A program made the translations under genes and the position numbers. This document shows, in pieces, positions 23,342-32,989 of a stretch of DNA of 64,000 nt. The notes beneath the pieces are model-generated. The model was not told the origin of the DNA. It saw only the letters and a program-made list of their open reading frames with translations, and made no database searches. Source of the DNA: Rhizobium sophoriradicis (GTDB taxonomy: Bacteria; Pseudomonadota; Alphaproteobacteria; Rhizobiales; Rhizobiaceae); the NCBI RefSeq assembly GCF_003939025.1, contig NZ_RQIH01000010.1:62001-126000 (forward strand). The letters are read 5' to 3'. Within the stretch, counting starts at the first letter, position 1, and every line of letters begins with the position of its first letter.

Positions 23342-23375
23342 GAAAGAAGCCGGCCCAATGCCGGCTTCTTTCCGC
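23342..23375 (+). terminator. Intrinsic terminator after the Pro-rich membrane protein
   Basis: GAAAGAAGCCGG (23342-23353), loop CCCAATG, CCGGCTTCTTTC (23361-23372): a perfect 12-bp stem. The A- and T-rich ends let it work in both directions. Confidence 0.8.
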
Positions 23376-23567
23376 GGCGGGGCCTTGAACGTCGCCACGC
23401 AAGTCCTATCTAAGGACCATAGAGTTTGTCTCTGACGGTTGACCACGGATGTACTGGCAGCCGTTGTCGAGACAGATCGAGAAGGTCGGTGCGAGTTTCG
23501 CCCGGCCTTTTTTCTTGCCCTATCGGTCTGCGCGCAACGCATACCTTCTGGTGCCCGCATTTCGATC

Positions 23568-23870
23568 TTATTTGGGGATCCTGTTGTAGAAGGATTGGGG
23601 ATCGTACACGCACTCATAGTCGAGAAGGCACATTTTGCCGTCCGCATCCCTGACCGCTGCCGTGTCGTATTTGTCACCCAGATTGCACCTGGCCGGCGGA
23701 TAACGGAAGCTGCGCCCGCCGATCCCCATGCGCACGAAGACCTTCTTGTTCTGACGGATGATCTGCGCGAGCTCGCGGCAGCTGTGATCGCCCGCTCTGA
23801 CCTCCATTGCGCCTGCGGCAAAGGCCGGCAGCGGCAATGATAGAGCGACGGCAAAAACGACGATTCTCAT
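23568..23870 (-). CDS. Small secreted Cys-containing protein
   Basis: 100 residues from MRIVVFAVAL, behind a GGAGGGG ribosome site; the frame stays open upstream into the tRNA but that part is not coding. A signal peptide is cut near FAAGAM. The mature part has four Cys (HSCRELA, ARCNLG, KMCLLD, YECVYD), consistent with two disulfides, and a pattern of Lys/Arg. It lies just downstream of the tRNA-Lys gene on the same strand. Family not recognised. Confidence 0.7.
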   Translation of the reverse strand: MRIVVFAVALSLPLPAFAAGAMEVRAGDHSCRELAQIIRQNKKVFVRMGIGGRSFRYPPARCNLGDKYDTAAVRDADGKMCLLDYECVYDPQSFYNRIPK

Positions 23871-23995
23871 GACCCCTCCGCTTGGTAAAGAAAGATAAGG
23901 CGCGCGTAACCCGCCGCTGCCAGTCCTAAGCATGCGGCCCACTTCGGCGCAAGACCCCGCTCCGGCCTCTAATATGTCAATCTTAACAAGAGATT

Positions 23996-24071
<76 letters not shown>

Positions 24072-24299
24072 GTTCGCGCTTGGCTGCGCGGTGTGACGGG
24101 GCGTATAAACAGGATCGGCAGGCTTGTCCAGCGCATCGGCGAAAATTCTTTGGTTAATCTCAAAGATTTTTCCGCATGGCCGAAATGCAGCGCATAATCT
24201 GAAAGCCGGCGCCGATCTTCGGAAAGGATTATGCGCAGATTCAAAGTGATAAAGCCTCCGCAGCGCGTCCTGCCGGACGCAGCGTGCGCTCTCATGAAA

Positions 24300-25211
24300 T
24301 CAAAGGTCGAGGGTGCCGCTCGCCAGCCGCACCGCCTGGCCGCCGATCCGCGCGTTGGAAATCGCCCCGCCGTCGACATCGATATGCAAGTGGATGAAAG
24401 AGGGGCGGCCCATCTCGACGCCCTGTTCGATCATGATCGGGTGGTGCCCATCCGTCAGCCGATCGAAATGGCGGATAGCGCCGGAGAGTGCGGCTGCCGC
24501 CGCGCCGGTGGCCGGGTCTTCGACGATGCCCATGCCGCTGGCGAACATGCGTGCATGGAACTTCGCCACGTGGTTGACGCCGCCGCGACAATAGACATAG
24601 GCCGAGGCCAGCGCGCCATCGACGAAGGGCACGATCTTTTCCCAGAGCTGCGGATCGAATTCCACCCGTTGCGCCGTGCCGACATCGTGCACTGGAATGA
24701 GCAGGAACGGAACCCCGGCGCTCCAGAGCGAAGGAACGTGGTTTTCAAAGCCGATCTCGGTGACCTTCAATGATAAAGCGTCGGCGATGCCGAGCTTGTC
24801 GAGCGGCATGACGGCCTGCTGCGATTTGCGCGGCAGGTCGAATTCGGCAAAGCTCGCCTCGCCCTCCCTCAGCCGCACGGCGCAACGCACCGGCCCGACA
24901 TTTTCCTCGAGCACGGTAACGAGATCGACCGCCGCGGCACCATGTGCCCGTTCGGCCAGCGCGATCGCCGTGCCGACCGTCGGATGGCCGGCAAAGGGCA
25001 GTTCGCGGCCAGGTGTGAAGATCCGGAGCTTCGCCGCATAGGCTGGATTGGTCGAAGGCTGCACGAAAACCGTCTCCGAGAGATTGATCTCCCGGGTGAT
25101 CGCCTGCATCGCCTCGTCGCTGAGATCGTCTCCGTCGAAGACCACCGCCAGCGGATTACCGGCAAGTTTTCGATCGGTGAACACGTCATAGACGCTGTAG
25201 CTTCGCGCCAC
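24300..25211 (-). CDS. PhzF-family isomerase/epimerase
   Basis: 303 residues with the diaminopimelate-epimerase-like fold of PhzF proteins. Diagnostic segments: YDVFTDRKLAGNPLAVV at the N-terminus, the catalytic Glu in NLSETVFVQ, RIFTPGRELPFAGHPTVGTA, and the second-half mirror RMFASGMGIVEDPATGAAAA. The family contains isomerases and hydrolases of small cyclic acids; phenazine biosynthesis is not implied here since no phz genes are nearby. Single gene, about 230 bp from the tRNA. Confidence 0.9.
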   Translation of the reverse strand: MARSYSVYDVFTDRKLAGNPLAVVFDGDDLSDEAMQAITREINLSETVFVQPSTNPAYAAKLRIFTPGRELPFAGHPTVGTAIALAERAHGAAAVDLVTVLEENVGPVRCAVRLREGEASFAEFDLPRKSQQAVMPLDKLGIADALSLKVTEIGFENHVPSLWSAGVPFLLIPVHDVGTAQRVEFDPQLWEKIVPFVDGALASAYVYCRGGVNHVAKFHARMFASGMGIVEDPATGAAAAALSGAIRHFDRLTDGHHPIMIEQGVEMGRPSFIHLHIDVDGGAISNARIGGQAVRLASGTLDL

Positions 25212-25275
25212 ATCGGCCTCCCTGAATCGTCATCGCGCCGTCAACCTGCCCGACCAAACGGTCGAGTGCAAGGCG

Positions 25276-26049
25276 CTAACGCCGGTTACCCTTTCCGAAA
25301 TACCAGTCGATGACGGGCAGCATGGCGACGTTATAGGGATGGGCGGCGGGATCGGCCGAACGGATCGCCGCCGCACCTGCGATTTCCTTGTCCTCGGCGA
25401 CCAGCATGTGGGCCTCGATCCGCTTCACCATCTCGTCCGCCGTCAGGTCGAAGCGGAAGAGCCTGAGCAGCGTCACCGTGCGCCTGGCATGGCTGGCAAA
25501 GAGCCCTTCCCCCGCGACCGCGTCGGCCAGGTCCAGTCCGGTCTCCTCGTGAACTTCGCGGCGCATATTGGCCTCGACGTCGCAGCGCCCATCGACGACA
25601 TCCTCCGGTTCCAGCGAGCCGGCCGCGAAATAGACCTGGCCGGGATTGGCGGTATGCGCGCCCATGCGGATCGCCACGAGCGCGCCGTCCGAGCTTTCGA
25701 GCACGGGATAGGCGAAGATGTGCAGGCCGCCCTGGCGCTGCGGCTGCCGGCGCCACCACATGAAGGCGGAAAATGGAGTGACGTAGCCCTCGCCCGCAAT
25801 CCCCTCTTGGCTGAATGACAGCCGCTGTTGGAACACCAGGCGGCCGTCGAACAGCGCCGGGTTGGCGGCGGTTTCCTTCGCCCAGTTTTCACGGATCGCC
25901 GCTTCCTCGGCGGTGACGAAGGGATGGGTGCCGGGCAGCACACGCAGGTCGACGCCGGCGATCGGGAAAACCGTCGCTTCCGGCGGCCAGCCCGCGAAAT
26001 CATCGGAAATATCGCCGGTCGGAAATTTCATATTCAAATTCGTTTTCAT
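25276..26049 (-). CDS. Nudix hydrolase
   Basis: 257 residues. The Nudix signature is present as RREVHEETGLDL near residue 167, but the upstream part (GSLEPEDVVDGRCDVEANM) is longer than the canonical spacing, so it is a variant box. The N-terminal 60 residues (DLRVLPGTHPFVTAEEAAI) are a family-specific extension. The protein should hydrolyse a nucleoside diphosphate linked to another group; the substrate is unknown. Its start overlaps the end of the EEP nuclease gene by 4 bp (ATGA), so both are in one operon. Confidence 0.85.
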   Translation of the reverse strand: MKTNLNMKFPTGDISDDFAGWPPEATVFPIAGVDLRVLPGTHPFVTAEEAAIRENWAKETAANPALFDGRLVFQQRLSFSQEGIAGEGYVTPFSAFMWWRRQPQRQGGLHIFAYPVLESSDGALVAIRMGAHTANPGQVYFAAGSLEPEDVVDGRCDVEANMRREVHEETGLDLADAVAGEGLFASHARRTVTLLRLFRFDLTADEMVKRIEAHMLVAEDKEIAGAAAIRSADPAAHPYNVAMLPVIDWYFGKGNRR

Positions 26050-27155
26050 GGGAGATCCAGTGTCATGACGACGGGGCAGTGATCGGATGCTTTCGGCCGG
26101 TCCCAGCCGGTGCGTGGATATCGCTCCACCTCCTGGCCTGGCGGAAAGACCGTGCGGTAGGGTTGGCCGTTGCGGATGATATCAGGCAGGCGGCCGCTAT
26201 TATGGGCGGCAAGTGCCGGCGAAAGCCAGATATAATCGAGCTGGCAAAGGTGCTGCTCCTGCGGTCCGCGCGTGTGATAGAGCGTCCAGCGGTCAAGCGG
26301 CTGGCGGCGGCGCACGACGTTTTCGGCGAAGCCGTCATGACTGAACACGTCGAGCGCGCTTTCGGCCTCTGGTTGATGCTCGAAACGATAACCGGCGCCG
26401 CGCCGGCCGACAACGTCGACGCGCTCCTGATAGTCGTTCATATCACCGCAGATGGCGAAGCTCTTCTTGGCGGTGCGGCCGGCGCCGAACCTGTTCTCGA
26501 TGATGCGGCGCACGGCGCGCGCCTCGGCGCGACGGACCGGCAGTGTCGATTGCCGCCCGTCCAACCCGTCGCGAGGATTGCCCATCGATTTGAAATGCAC
26601 GACATAAAGCGAGAGCGGCCGGCCGCCGATCAGAAGATCGAGCTCCAGGCAATCGCGCTTGAAGATCTTGTCGTCGATGCGATTAGTGAGCGCCAGGTCC
26701 TCATCGAAGAGATCGAAGTCGCGATAGGTCGTCATCGCATGACTTCTGATATCCTTGACTTCGATCTTCTGGCCGTCGCGCGTTTCCTCGCGCATCAGCA
26801 CGGCCACGTCGATGCCGCGGCTGTCATTGCCCTCGACCAGGAATTTCTGTCTGTAGCCGTTTCCGACCATGCGAAAGAGATAGCCGTATTCGAAGGCCTG
26901 CAGGGCGGCCATATTGTCGATTTCCTGCAGGCAGAGAATATCGGCATCCGCATCGGCGATGGCGAGCGCCGTCATCTGCCTGGTGTCATCGGTGGCGGCA
27001 ATCACCCGGGCCTGCTCGAGCTGCTGGTAGACGCCCTCGCTGTTCACCTCGAAAAGCTTGATGACGCGGTCCTGTCGCAGCTGGTTGCGGAAGCCGGTGA
27101 AATCGAACCGGGTCATCAGGTTTTCGACGTTGAAGGTGGCGAGACGAAGCGACAT
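26046..27155 (-). CDS. Endonuclease/exonuclease/phosphatase (EEP) family protein
   Basis: 369 residues of the EEP fold (DNase I-like). Motifs in order: TFNVENL (metal Asn), CLQEIDN (metal Glu), RGIDVAVLMR, CGDMND (catalytic Asp and Asn) and a terminal SDHCPVVMTL (catalytic Asp-His). No signal peptide is seen, so cytoplasmic. Family members cleave DNA, RNA or phosphoesters of small molecules; which applies is unclear. Upstream gene of a two-gene operon with the Nudix hydrolase, hinting at nucleotide or nucleic-acid clean-up. Confidence 0.88.
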   Translation of the reverse strand: MSLRLATFNVENLMTRFDFTGFRNQLRQDRVIKLFEVNSEGVYQQLEQARVIAATDDTRQMTALAIADADADILCLQEIDNMAALQAFEYGYLFRMVGNGYRQKFLVEGNDSRGIDVAVLMREETRDGQKIEVKDIRSHAMTTYRDFDLFDEDLALTNRIDDKIFKRDCLELDLLIGGRPLSLYVVHFKSMGNPRDGLDGRQSTLPVRRAEARAVRRIIENRFGAGRTAKKSFAICGDMNDYQERVDVVGRRGAGYRFEHQPEAESALDVFSHDGFAENVVRRRQPLDRWTLYHTRGPQEQHLCQLDYIWLSPALAAHNSGRLPDIIRNGQPYRTVFPPGQEVERYPRTGWDRPKASDHCPVVMTLDLP

Positions 27156-27344
27156 GGCAAGGGTCCGGTTGCGGGCAGTACCTTAACCAGCAATTGCCAC
27201 AGGGAAAGTGGCGGTGCCAAGAAAGTTGCGAATAACCGCCCGCTTGCAGCCCGGACGCAGCGAGCTGTGGCACCAGTTAGAGCAGTCATGTAATGTCTTC
27301 TATATTGTTTATGAATTTCTGGATGTTCTGGATCCGCGAAAATC

Positions 27345-27551
27345 ATGACCCACAAACAGAAAGAGATCCTGGAAGCGCTGGCGTGGATGTGCGAGCAATA
27401 CCTCAGCCGAGGCAATGGCCTTCTAGACCACGAGGCGATGCATGCCGACGAGCTAGCGATCGAAGTCCCTGCCTCCTGCGGCTTCGTTGAATCGGATATT
27501 CAAGGTGACAGGTGGACTGAAAAAGGATTGCTTCTTCTTGAAGGTTCGTAA
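27345..27551 (+). CDS. Small hypothetical protein
   Basis: 68 residues, acidic, with an N-terminal helix (QKEILEALAWMCEQYL) and a C-terminal DRWTEKGLLLLE resembling the ends of small winged-helix or DUF proteins. Composition is more balanced and GC lower than in the antisense frames. The ribosome site is weak. It lies alone between the EEP gene promoter and the convergent iron-transport operon. Function unknown. Confidence 0.5.
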   Translation: MTHKQKEILEALAWMCEQYLSRGNGLLDHEAMHADELAIEVPASCGFVESDIQGDRWTEKGLLLLEGS

Positions 27552-27571
27552 GGCTTTCAACTCCTAGCTCA

Positions 27572-28591
27572 TCAAAGCCGCCAGCCCGCACGGATGACGG
27601 CGCGCACGGTCTCGCCGGCCTCGACGGCCACGCGGCTGTAGGCGCGCAATATCTGGCCGTTGCCGAGGGTGAGCTTCACGGCGTAACGCTCGCCCTCGAA
27701 CAGCACGGATTCGACGATTGCCGGAGCCCCCTCGCCGCCGATGATCACATCCTCCGACCGAACAAGGATATCGGCGCCATCGGTGTTGGCCGCCTGGAGC
27801 GCATCCTGCAGTTCATCCCATTCCAGATGGCGTTCGCCGCCCATGACAGGCAGTGTCAGGATCGCGCCGCGTCCGATCAGGCCGCCGACGATGCGGCCCT
27901 CCGGCCGGGCATAGATCTCGGCCGGCGGCGCCACCTGCAGCAGGCGGCCTTCCGACATCACGGCGACGTCGGTCGCGAGCGCCATCGCCTCACTCTGGTC
28001 GTGGGTCACGTAGATCATCGTCGCGCCCGAGCGCTGGTGAAACTCGCGGAAGGTTTCTTCCATCTCCTGTTTCAGGTGCCGGTCGAGATTGGCGAGCGGC
28101 TCGTCGAGGAGGACGACGTCGGGCGATGTCACCAGGCAGCGGGCGAGCGCCACGCGCTGGCGCTGGCCGCCGGAGAGATCGGCTGGCCGCCGGCCGGCAT
28201 AATCGGCAAGCCGGACGGTGGAAAGCGCCTCGCCGACCTTCGCCCGATACGCCTTGCCGGAGACGCCGCGCACCTTCAGGGGATAGCCGACATTGTCGGC
28301 GACGCTCATATGCGGCCAGAGCGCATAGGACTGGAAGACCATCGCCATGTTCCGCTTCTCGGGCGGCAGCGATTGCGCTGCATCGGCAAGCAGCCGTTCG
28401 CCGAGATGGATCGAGCCGTCGGAGGGCGTCTCGAAACCGGCGATCATCCGGAGAACCGTGGTCTTGCCGCAGCCGGAAGGCCCGAGCAGCGCCAGGAAGC
28501 CGCCCTCGCGCACATCGAGCGAGAAATCGCTGACGGCCGCGCGCCCGGTGCCGAAATCCTTGGCCACCCGGTTGAGGATCAGTTTCGCCAT
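27572..28591 (-). CDS. fbpC: Iron(III)-type ABC transporter ATP-binding protein
   Basis: 339 residues. The ATPase core has Walker A GPSGCGKTT, signature LSGGQRQRVALARCL, Walker B VVLLDEPLANLD and H-loop VTHDQSEAMAL. The C-terminal 110 residues are a TOBE-like domain, as in AfuC/FbpC/PotA. It powers uptake through the permease at 28579-30273, with which it overlaps by 13 bp. Third gene of the binding protein-permease-ATPase operon. Substrate assignment (ferric iron) rests on the operon type and could instead be another small ligand such as a phosphonate or thiamine-like compound. Confidence 0.88.
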   Translation of the reverse strand: MAKLILNRVAKDFGTGRAAVSDFSLDVREGGFLALLGPSGCGKTTVLRMIAGFETPSDGSIHLGERLLADAAQSLPPEKRNMAMVFQSYALWPHMSVADNVGYPLKVRGVSGKAYRAKVGEALSTVRLADYAGRRPADLSGGQRQRVALARCLVTSPDVVLLDEPLANLDRHLKQEMEETFREFHQRSGATMIYVTHDQSEAMALATDVAVMSEGRLLQVAPPAEIYARPEGRIVGGLIGRGAILTLPVMGGERHLEWDELQDALQAANTDGADILVRSEDVIIGGEGAPAIVESVLFEGERYAVKLTLGNGQILRAYSRVAVEAGETVRAVIRAGWRL

Positions 28592-30273
28592 GGGACCACC
28601 CCTTTCGGCAGGTGTTTCGCCAGGAGTTCCAAAAGCAGCATCATGACGACGACCATGAGGACGACGAGCACCGACAGTGCCGAGGCAAGGTCGGAGCTGC
28701 CGCTGTCGTCGAGATTATAGATGGCGACGCCGAGCGTCTGGGTGCCGGCCGACCAGAGCAGCGCGGAAATCGTCAGCTCGTTGCAGGCGATCAGGAAGAC
28801 GAGGATGACGGAAGCGCCGGCGGCGGGCGCAATCAGCGGCACGATGATATCGGAAAGCCGCCGAAAGAAACCGGCGCCGGAAAGACGTGCTGCCTCCTCC
28901 AGCGCCGGATCGAGCTGGTGGAAAGCGCTGACCACCGGCTTCAGGCTAACGGCGAAGAAGGAGGAGAAATAGGCGATGAGAATGATCCAGATCGTGCCGT
29001 AGAGCGAGATGTGGAGGAAGGGGATGGGCGCGGCGAAGACCAGGATGAAGGCGACCGCCATGACGATGCCGGGCAGCGAATAAGGTATCTCGATCAGGCT
29101 GGCGACGAGGCGGGACGCCGCATCCTTGCGCCGCGTCAGCATATAGGCCGCAAGCACGGTCACCACCAGGAGACACATGGCGGTGGCGCCGGCAAGCGAG
29201 ATCGAGTTGACGAAAGCCGTGCGCGTCACCGCCTGCCGGAACAGGATCTCCTGGAAGGCATGCAGCGACATGGTCTTGAAGGTGAGCGGCACGCCGTAGG
29301 CGGGAACCAGCGCGCCGGCGACGAGCGCGAAGAAGGGTGCGGCGAGCATGAAGAACAGGATTGCCCAGAGGAGCGGCGTGAAGGCGAACCGCCAGGCGCC
29401 GAGCTCGAAGGCGGCGCTGGCGCCCGACAGCCCGATGACGCGGTAATCGCGGCCTCTGAGCGCCCGGTCCTGGATCATCAAGCCCGCCACCGAGATCATC
29501 GCGATGATCGCCGAGAGCACGGCGACATCGCCGAAGGTGCGGCTGGTGAAGGCGGAAAACTTGGTGAAGATCAGTGTCGGCAGCGTGAAGATCGAGGCGG
29601 GAATGCCGAGAATGGCGGGAATGCCGAAATTTCCGGTGCAGGAGACGAAGGAGATCGCAGCACCTGCGATAATGCCGGGCAGCGACAGAGGCAGGATGAT
29701 GTCGCGGAAGACTCGAAAGCTGGAGGCGCCGGAAAGCCGTGCGGCCTCGACGCCGTCACGCGGCAGCGTCATCAGCCCGGCCCTGAGCGCGAGATAGACG
29801 AGCGGCGCATGCTGGACGCCATAGAGCAGCGCGATGCCGCCGACCGAATAGAGCGGCTGCGGCGAGCCGAGCGGCGGAGCGATGGCGAGCGCCGTCAGCA
29901 GCGGGCTCGACGGCCCCGACATCTGCACCCAGGCAAGGGCCGTCACCTGCGGCGGGATCATCATCGGAAGCACGAAGAAGAAGCTGAGCAGCCCTTTGCA
30001 GCGGATGTCGGTCAGCGTCAGCAGGAAGGCGAAAAGGCAGCCGATGAGAAGTGAGAGGATCGTGCCGAGAACGGAGGTGACGACGGTGTAATAGGTGGCC
30101 TGCCAGAGCGCCGGGTCGGCGAGCACATCGGTGACACCGCCGCTGGCGAAGCCCGCGATCCCTGCTATGGCAAGGCGGGCGAGCGGCAGCACGCTAAGGA
30201 TGAGCACGGTAATGACGATAAAGGGAAACAGCCAGGCGGGCTGGCTGTTTCCTGCTCTGACATAGCCTGGCAT
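28579..30273 (-). CDS. fbpB: ABC transporter permease with two fused BPD domains (FbpB/AfuB type)
   Basis: 564 residues with about twelve membrane spans in two homologous halves, each with an EAA loop (GVEAARLSGASSFRVFRDIILP near residue 180 and EEAARLSGAGFFRRLSDIIVP near residue 470; only parts are quoted). The fused double permease is typical of ferric iron and 2-aminoethylphosphonate importers. Lies 7 bp after the binding-protein gene and overlaps the ATPase gene by 13 bp. Confidence 0.88.
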   Translation of the reverse strand: MPGYVRAGNSQPAWLFPFIVITVLILSVLPLARLAIAGIAGFASGGVTDVLADPALWQATYYTVVTSVLGTILSLLIGCLFAFLLTLTDIRCKGLLSFFFVLPMMIPPQVTALAWVQMSGPSSPLLTALAIAPPLGSPQPLYSVGGIALLYGVQHAPLVYLALRAGLMTLPRDGVEAARLSGASSFRVFRDIILPLSLPGIIAGAAISFVSCTGNFGIPAILGIPASIFTLPTLIFTKFSAFTSRTFGDVAVLSAIIAMISVAGLMIQDRALRGRDYRVIGLSGASAAFELGAWRFAFTPLLWAILFFMLAAPFFALVAGALVPAYGVPLTFKTMSLHAFQEILFRQAVTRTAFVNSISLAGATAMCLLVVTVLAAYMLTRRKDAASRLVASLIEIPYSLPGIVMAVAFILVFAAPIPFLHISLYGTIWIILIAYFSSFFAVSLKPVVSAFHQLDPALEEAARLSGAGFFRRLSDIIVPLIAPAAGASVILVFLIACNELTISALLWSAGTQTLGVAIYNLDDSGSSDLASALSVLVVLMVVVMMLLLELLAKHLPKGVVPWRN

Positions 30274-30280
30274 GAAGAGA

Positions 30281-31183
30281 TCAGTTCGAGCCGTAGATGC
30301 CCGAGAAGGTCTTCAGATCCTGATCGGTATTCTTCAGGGCTTCTGCGGCATTGACCGGCAGGACCTTGATGGTCTCGCGCGCCGGGAAGCCTTCCGGCAC
30401 CTTCATGCCGTTGCGTGCCGGGATGTAGCCGAGCTTGAGGAAGCCTTCCTGGCCCTTTTCGGAGAGCACGTAATCAACGAACTTCTTGGCGGCCTCGGCA
30501 TTCTTGCTGCTGGCGAGGATGCCGACCGGCTCGGTGACGGCAGAAACGCCTTCGCTCGGGAAGACGAATTCGACCGGAGCACCCTTGGCCTTCTCGCGGA
30601 TCGGCAGGTAGTCGACGACCACGCCGTAAGCCTTCTCGCCCGAGGCGACCGACTTCAGGACGGCGCCATTGCCGCCGGCGGCGATCGCGCCGTTCGCCTG
30701 AAGCGACTTGTAGAAGTCCCAGCCGAGGCCGGGAACGGCGGCAAGCGTCTGGGCATGGATGAGGGCCGCACCCGAAGCAAGCGGGCTCGGCATGGTGACG
30801 AGACCCTTGGCTTCCGGCTTGGTCAGATCCTTCCAGCTCGCCGGCTTCATGCCGGCTTCGTATTGGGCGGCTTCCGGCGACTTGTAGGCGAGCAGCTTGC
30901 CCTCTTCCTTCAGGCGCTCCAGCGTCACCATGTCGGCGATCAGGAGAAGGTCGGCGACCGGGTTGCCGGCCTGAATCTCGGCCTGCAGCTTGGCGATGAT
31001 CTTCGGCGTGCCGTCGCGCACCCAGTCGACCTTGATATCGGGATTGGCGGCCATGAAGCCATCGACCGTCGCCTGCGCGTCTTCGTTCGGCTGGCTGGTG
31101 TAGAGAACGAGGTTTGCGGCCGAAGCCGGAATGGCAAAGAGGCTCGCGGCGAGAAGGGCTGCGGCGGAAACGATTGTTTTCAT
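30281..31183 (-). CDS. fbpA: Periplasmic iron(III)-type solute-binding protein
   Basis: 300 residues from MKTIVSAAAL with a signal peptide cut near ASAAN. A class II periplasmic binding fold of the FbpA/AfuA (SBP_bac_8-like) type: NLVLYTSQPNEDAQATVDGF at the start, and MPSPLASGAALIHA and VVDYLPIRE in the ligand cleft. The paired Tyr that bind ferric iron in FbpA are not clearly visible near the C-terminus, so another ligand is possible. First gene of the three-gene importer operon. No certain iron-response box was found upstream. Confidence 0.85.
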   Translation of the reverse strand: MKTIVSAAALLAASLFAIPASAANLVLYTSQPNEDAQATVDGFMAANPDIKVDWVRDGTPKIIAKLQAEIQAGNPVADLLLIADMVTLERLKEEGKLLAYKSPEAAQYEAGMKPASWKDLTKPEAKGLVTMPSPLASGAALIHAQTLAAVPGLGWDFYKSLQANGAIAAGGNGAVLKSVASGEKAYGVVVDYLPIREKAKGAPVEFVFPSEGVSAVTEPVGILASSKNAEAAKKFVDYVLSEKGQEGFLKLGYIPARNGMKVPEGFPARETIKVLPVNAAEALKNTDQDLKTFSGIYGSN

Positions 31184-31331
31184 AGGGAGGGGTCCTCGGA
31201 ATTGCGTCACCCCTCCCTTATTAGGGGTCGTTGACAGAGATGTGACAGGCCATCGCAGGTCAAAAATCGCCGCCTTGCCGCCGGTGCAGCAAGGCCACGG
31301 CGCTTGCGCGCCATGGCCCTTTGAACGAACT

Positions 31332-32098
31332 CTACTTCGCCGCTTCCTCGATGAGTTCTGCCACCTTCTGCGGTTGCGACACCATCACGACGTGGGAGGC
31401 GCCATCGACGACGACGGTTCGCTTGGACCCTGCCCGCTCGGCCATGAAGCCAAGGGCTGCAGCCGGGATATTCTTGTCGCCGGTGCCGTAGACGAACCAC
31501 GACGGCAGCTTCTTCCAGGCCGGCTCACCGGATTTGTCAGTCAGCGCGGTCTCGGTGACCGGGCGTTGGCCAGCCGCCATCAGGGCCGCTTGTTCGGCCG
31601 GCACGTCGCTGGCGAACTGATCATGGAACTTCGCCTGGTCGATATAGAGATCGACACCGCCGCCGCTGAGTTTCACCGGCGCCGCCAGCGCCCCGCTCAG
31701 CGTGCCGCCCGGAAACTTGCCGGCGAGATCGGCAACTGATTCCCCGGCCTCCGGCGCGAAGGCCGCGACATAGACCAGCGACTTGACGTTGTCGTGGCCG
31801 TTGGCCGCGGTCGAAATGACCTGGCCGCCATAGGAATGGCCGACGAGAACCACGGGGCCGGCGATGCTGTCGACGACGTCGGAGACATAGCAGCATCATT
31901 GGCAACGCTGCGCAGCGGATTGGCGGCCGCCACGACCGGGAAGCCGTCCTTGCGCAAGATTTCGACGACACCGTTCCAGCTGGACGAATCGGCAAAGGCG
32001 CCATGGACGAGAACGACGGTTGGCTTGGCCGGCTGAGCAACGGCAGCACCGGAGAAGAGAGCGCCCGCCAGGGCGACGGCAGCAGCAAACTTGAACAT
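31332..32098 (-). pseudogene. Alpha/beta hydrolase interrupted by a single-base frameshift
   Basis: The 5' part (from 32098) encodes a signal peptide and the start of an alpha/beta hydrolase (PTVVLVHGAFADSSSW, then NPLRSVANDAA). The 3' part, in the next frame, continues with SDVVDSIAGP and the nucleophile elbow VLVGHSYGGQV, and ends with the Asp and His of the triad (YGTGDKNIP, DGASHVV). The two join if one base is restored in the run near 31884-31893 (GCTGCTATGTC in place of an expected GCTGCTTATGTC). Either a true recent mutation or a sequencing error. It is divergent from an OhrR-like regulator. Confidence 0.85.
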
Positions 32099-32181
32099 TG
32101 GTCATTTCCTTTCGTCGGTTGGAAGTCACAGGAGCCGAAGCGGGGTTGCCGTGCTTTTCGGCTCTTAAGTTCGTTATTTTA

Positions 32182-32210
32182 TTTGTAAGCGATTTCTTTG
32201 TACACGATTT
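32182..32210. promoter_or_regulatory. Direct-repeat operator candidate for the MarR regulator
   Basis: TTTGTAAGCGATTT (32182-32195) and TTTGTACACGATTT (32197-32210) match at 12 of 14 positions with a 15-bp period. They lie between the divergent hydrolase and MarR-type genes, where a shared operator is expected. Confidence 0.45.
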
Positions 32211-32290
32211 ATTTAGATCATCCGTTCCGCCGCGTCAATAGCTTGCAAACAGATCGCGCACAAATTATATTGAAATCAGAGGAGAGCGTG

Positions 32291-32761
32291 ATGAAAAACA
32301 CCACATCGAATGATCTCGCCGACGTGCCCAAGATCGATGAAATGCTTTGCTTTTCGATCTATTCAGCCGGCCACGCCTTCAACCAGCTTTACCGCCCGCT
32401 GCTCGACGAATTGGATCTAACCTATCCGCAGTTCCTCGTCATGACCGCCTTGTGGGCGCGTGACGACCGCACGGTGAAGGATCTCGGCGAGACGCTTTTC
32501 CTCGATTCCAGCACCCTCACCCCGCTGCTGAAGCGGCTGGAAAATGTCGGTCTCGTCACCCGCAACCGAAATCCTGCCGACGAACGCCAGGTGCTCTTGC
32601 GCCTGACGAGAGAGGGACAGGCCCTGAAAAGCCGCGCCACCCACGTGTACGACTGCATCGGCAAAGCCGTCGGCCTCGATGCCGTGACCGTCGGCAAGAT
32701 TCGGGACACGGTAGCTTCGATCCGCGACACCATTCACAACAGGGATAAGGACGAGGCCTGA
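32291..32761 (+). CDS. MarR-family regulator, OhrR-like
   Basis: 156 residues from MKNTTSNDLA. Winged-helix MarR fold with TVKDLGETLFLDSSTLTPLLKRLENVGLV as recognition region (split: DLGETLFLDSSTLTPLLKRL). The N-terminal LCFSIYSAGHAF matches the position of the peroxide-sensing Cys of OhrR proteins, so redox sensing of organic hydroperoxides is likely. The usual ohr gene is absent; the divergent alpha/beta hydrolase (frameshifted here) takes its place, as in some non-heme haloperoxidase-type pairs. Confidence 0.85.
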   Translation: MKNTTSNDLADVPKIDEMLCFSIYSAGHAFNQLYRPLLDELDLTYPQFLVMTALWARDDRTVKDLGETLFLDSSTLTPLLKRLENVGLVTRNRNPADERQVLLRLTREGQALKSRATHVYDCIGKAVGLDAVTVGKIRDTVASIRDTIHNRDKDEA

Positions 32762-32989
32762 CCCTGGCAGGCACACTGCGTCACTGGCGAACGATTTTCT
32801 TCGACAAGCCGTTGGCATGTTGTACGATCCGTCAGCTGCCGCCCCTGCGATCGGCCATGGCCGCAACCCGGCGCGAAGATGCCGGCACCCGCTATCTTGC
32901 CTGAGCCTCACGCAGGCGTGAACGCGCCGCCATTGCCATTCGGCCATGCTGAGGTACGTCAATCCTGTTTTGATGAAGGAGGAATTTCA

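Noticed and set aside
31184..31300. Iron-responsive box (Fur/RirA type) before the iron-type ABC operon
   Set aside because: No convincing match to a known iron operator could be seen.
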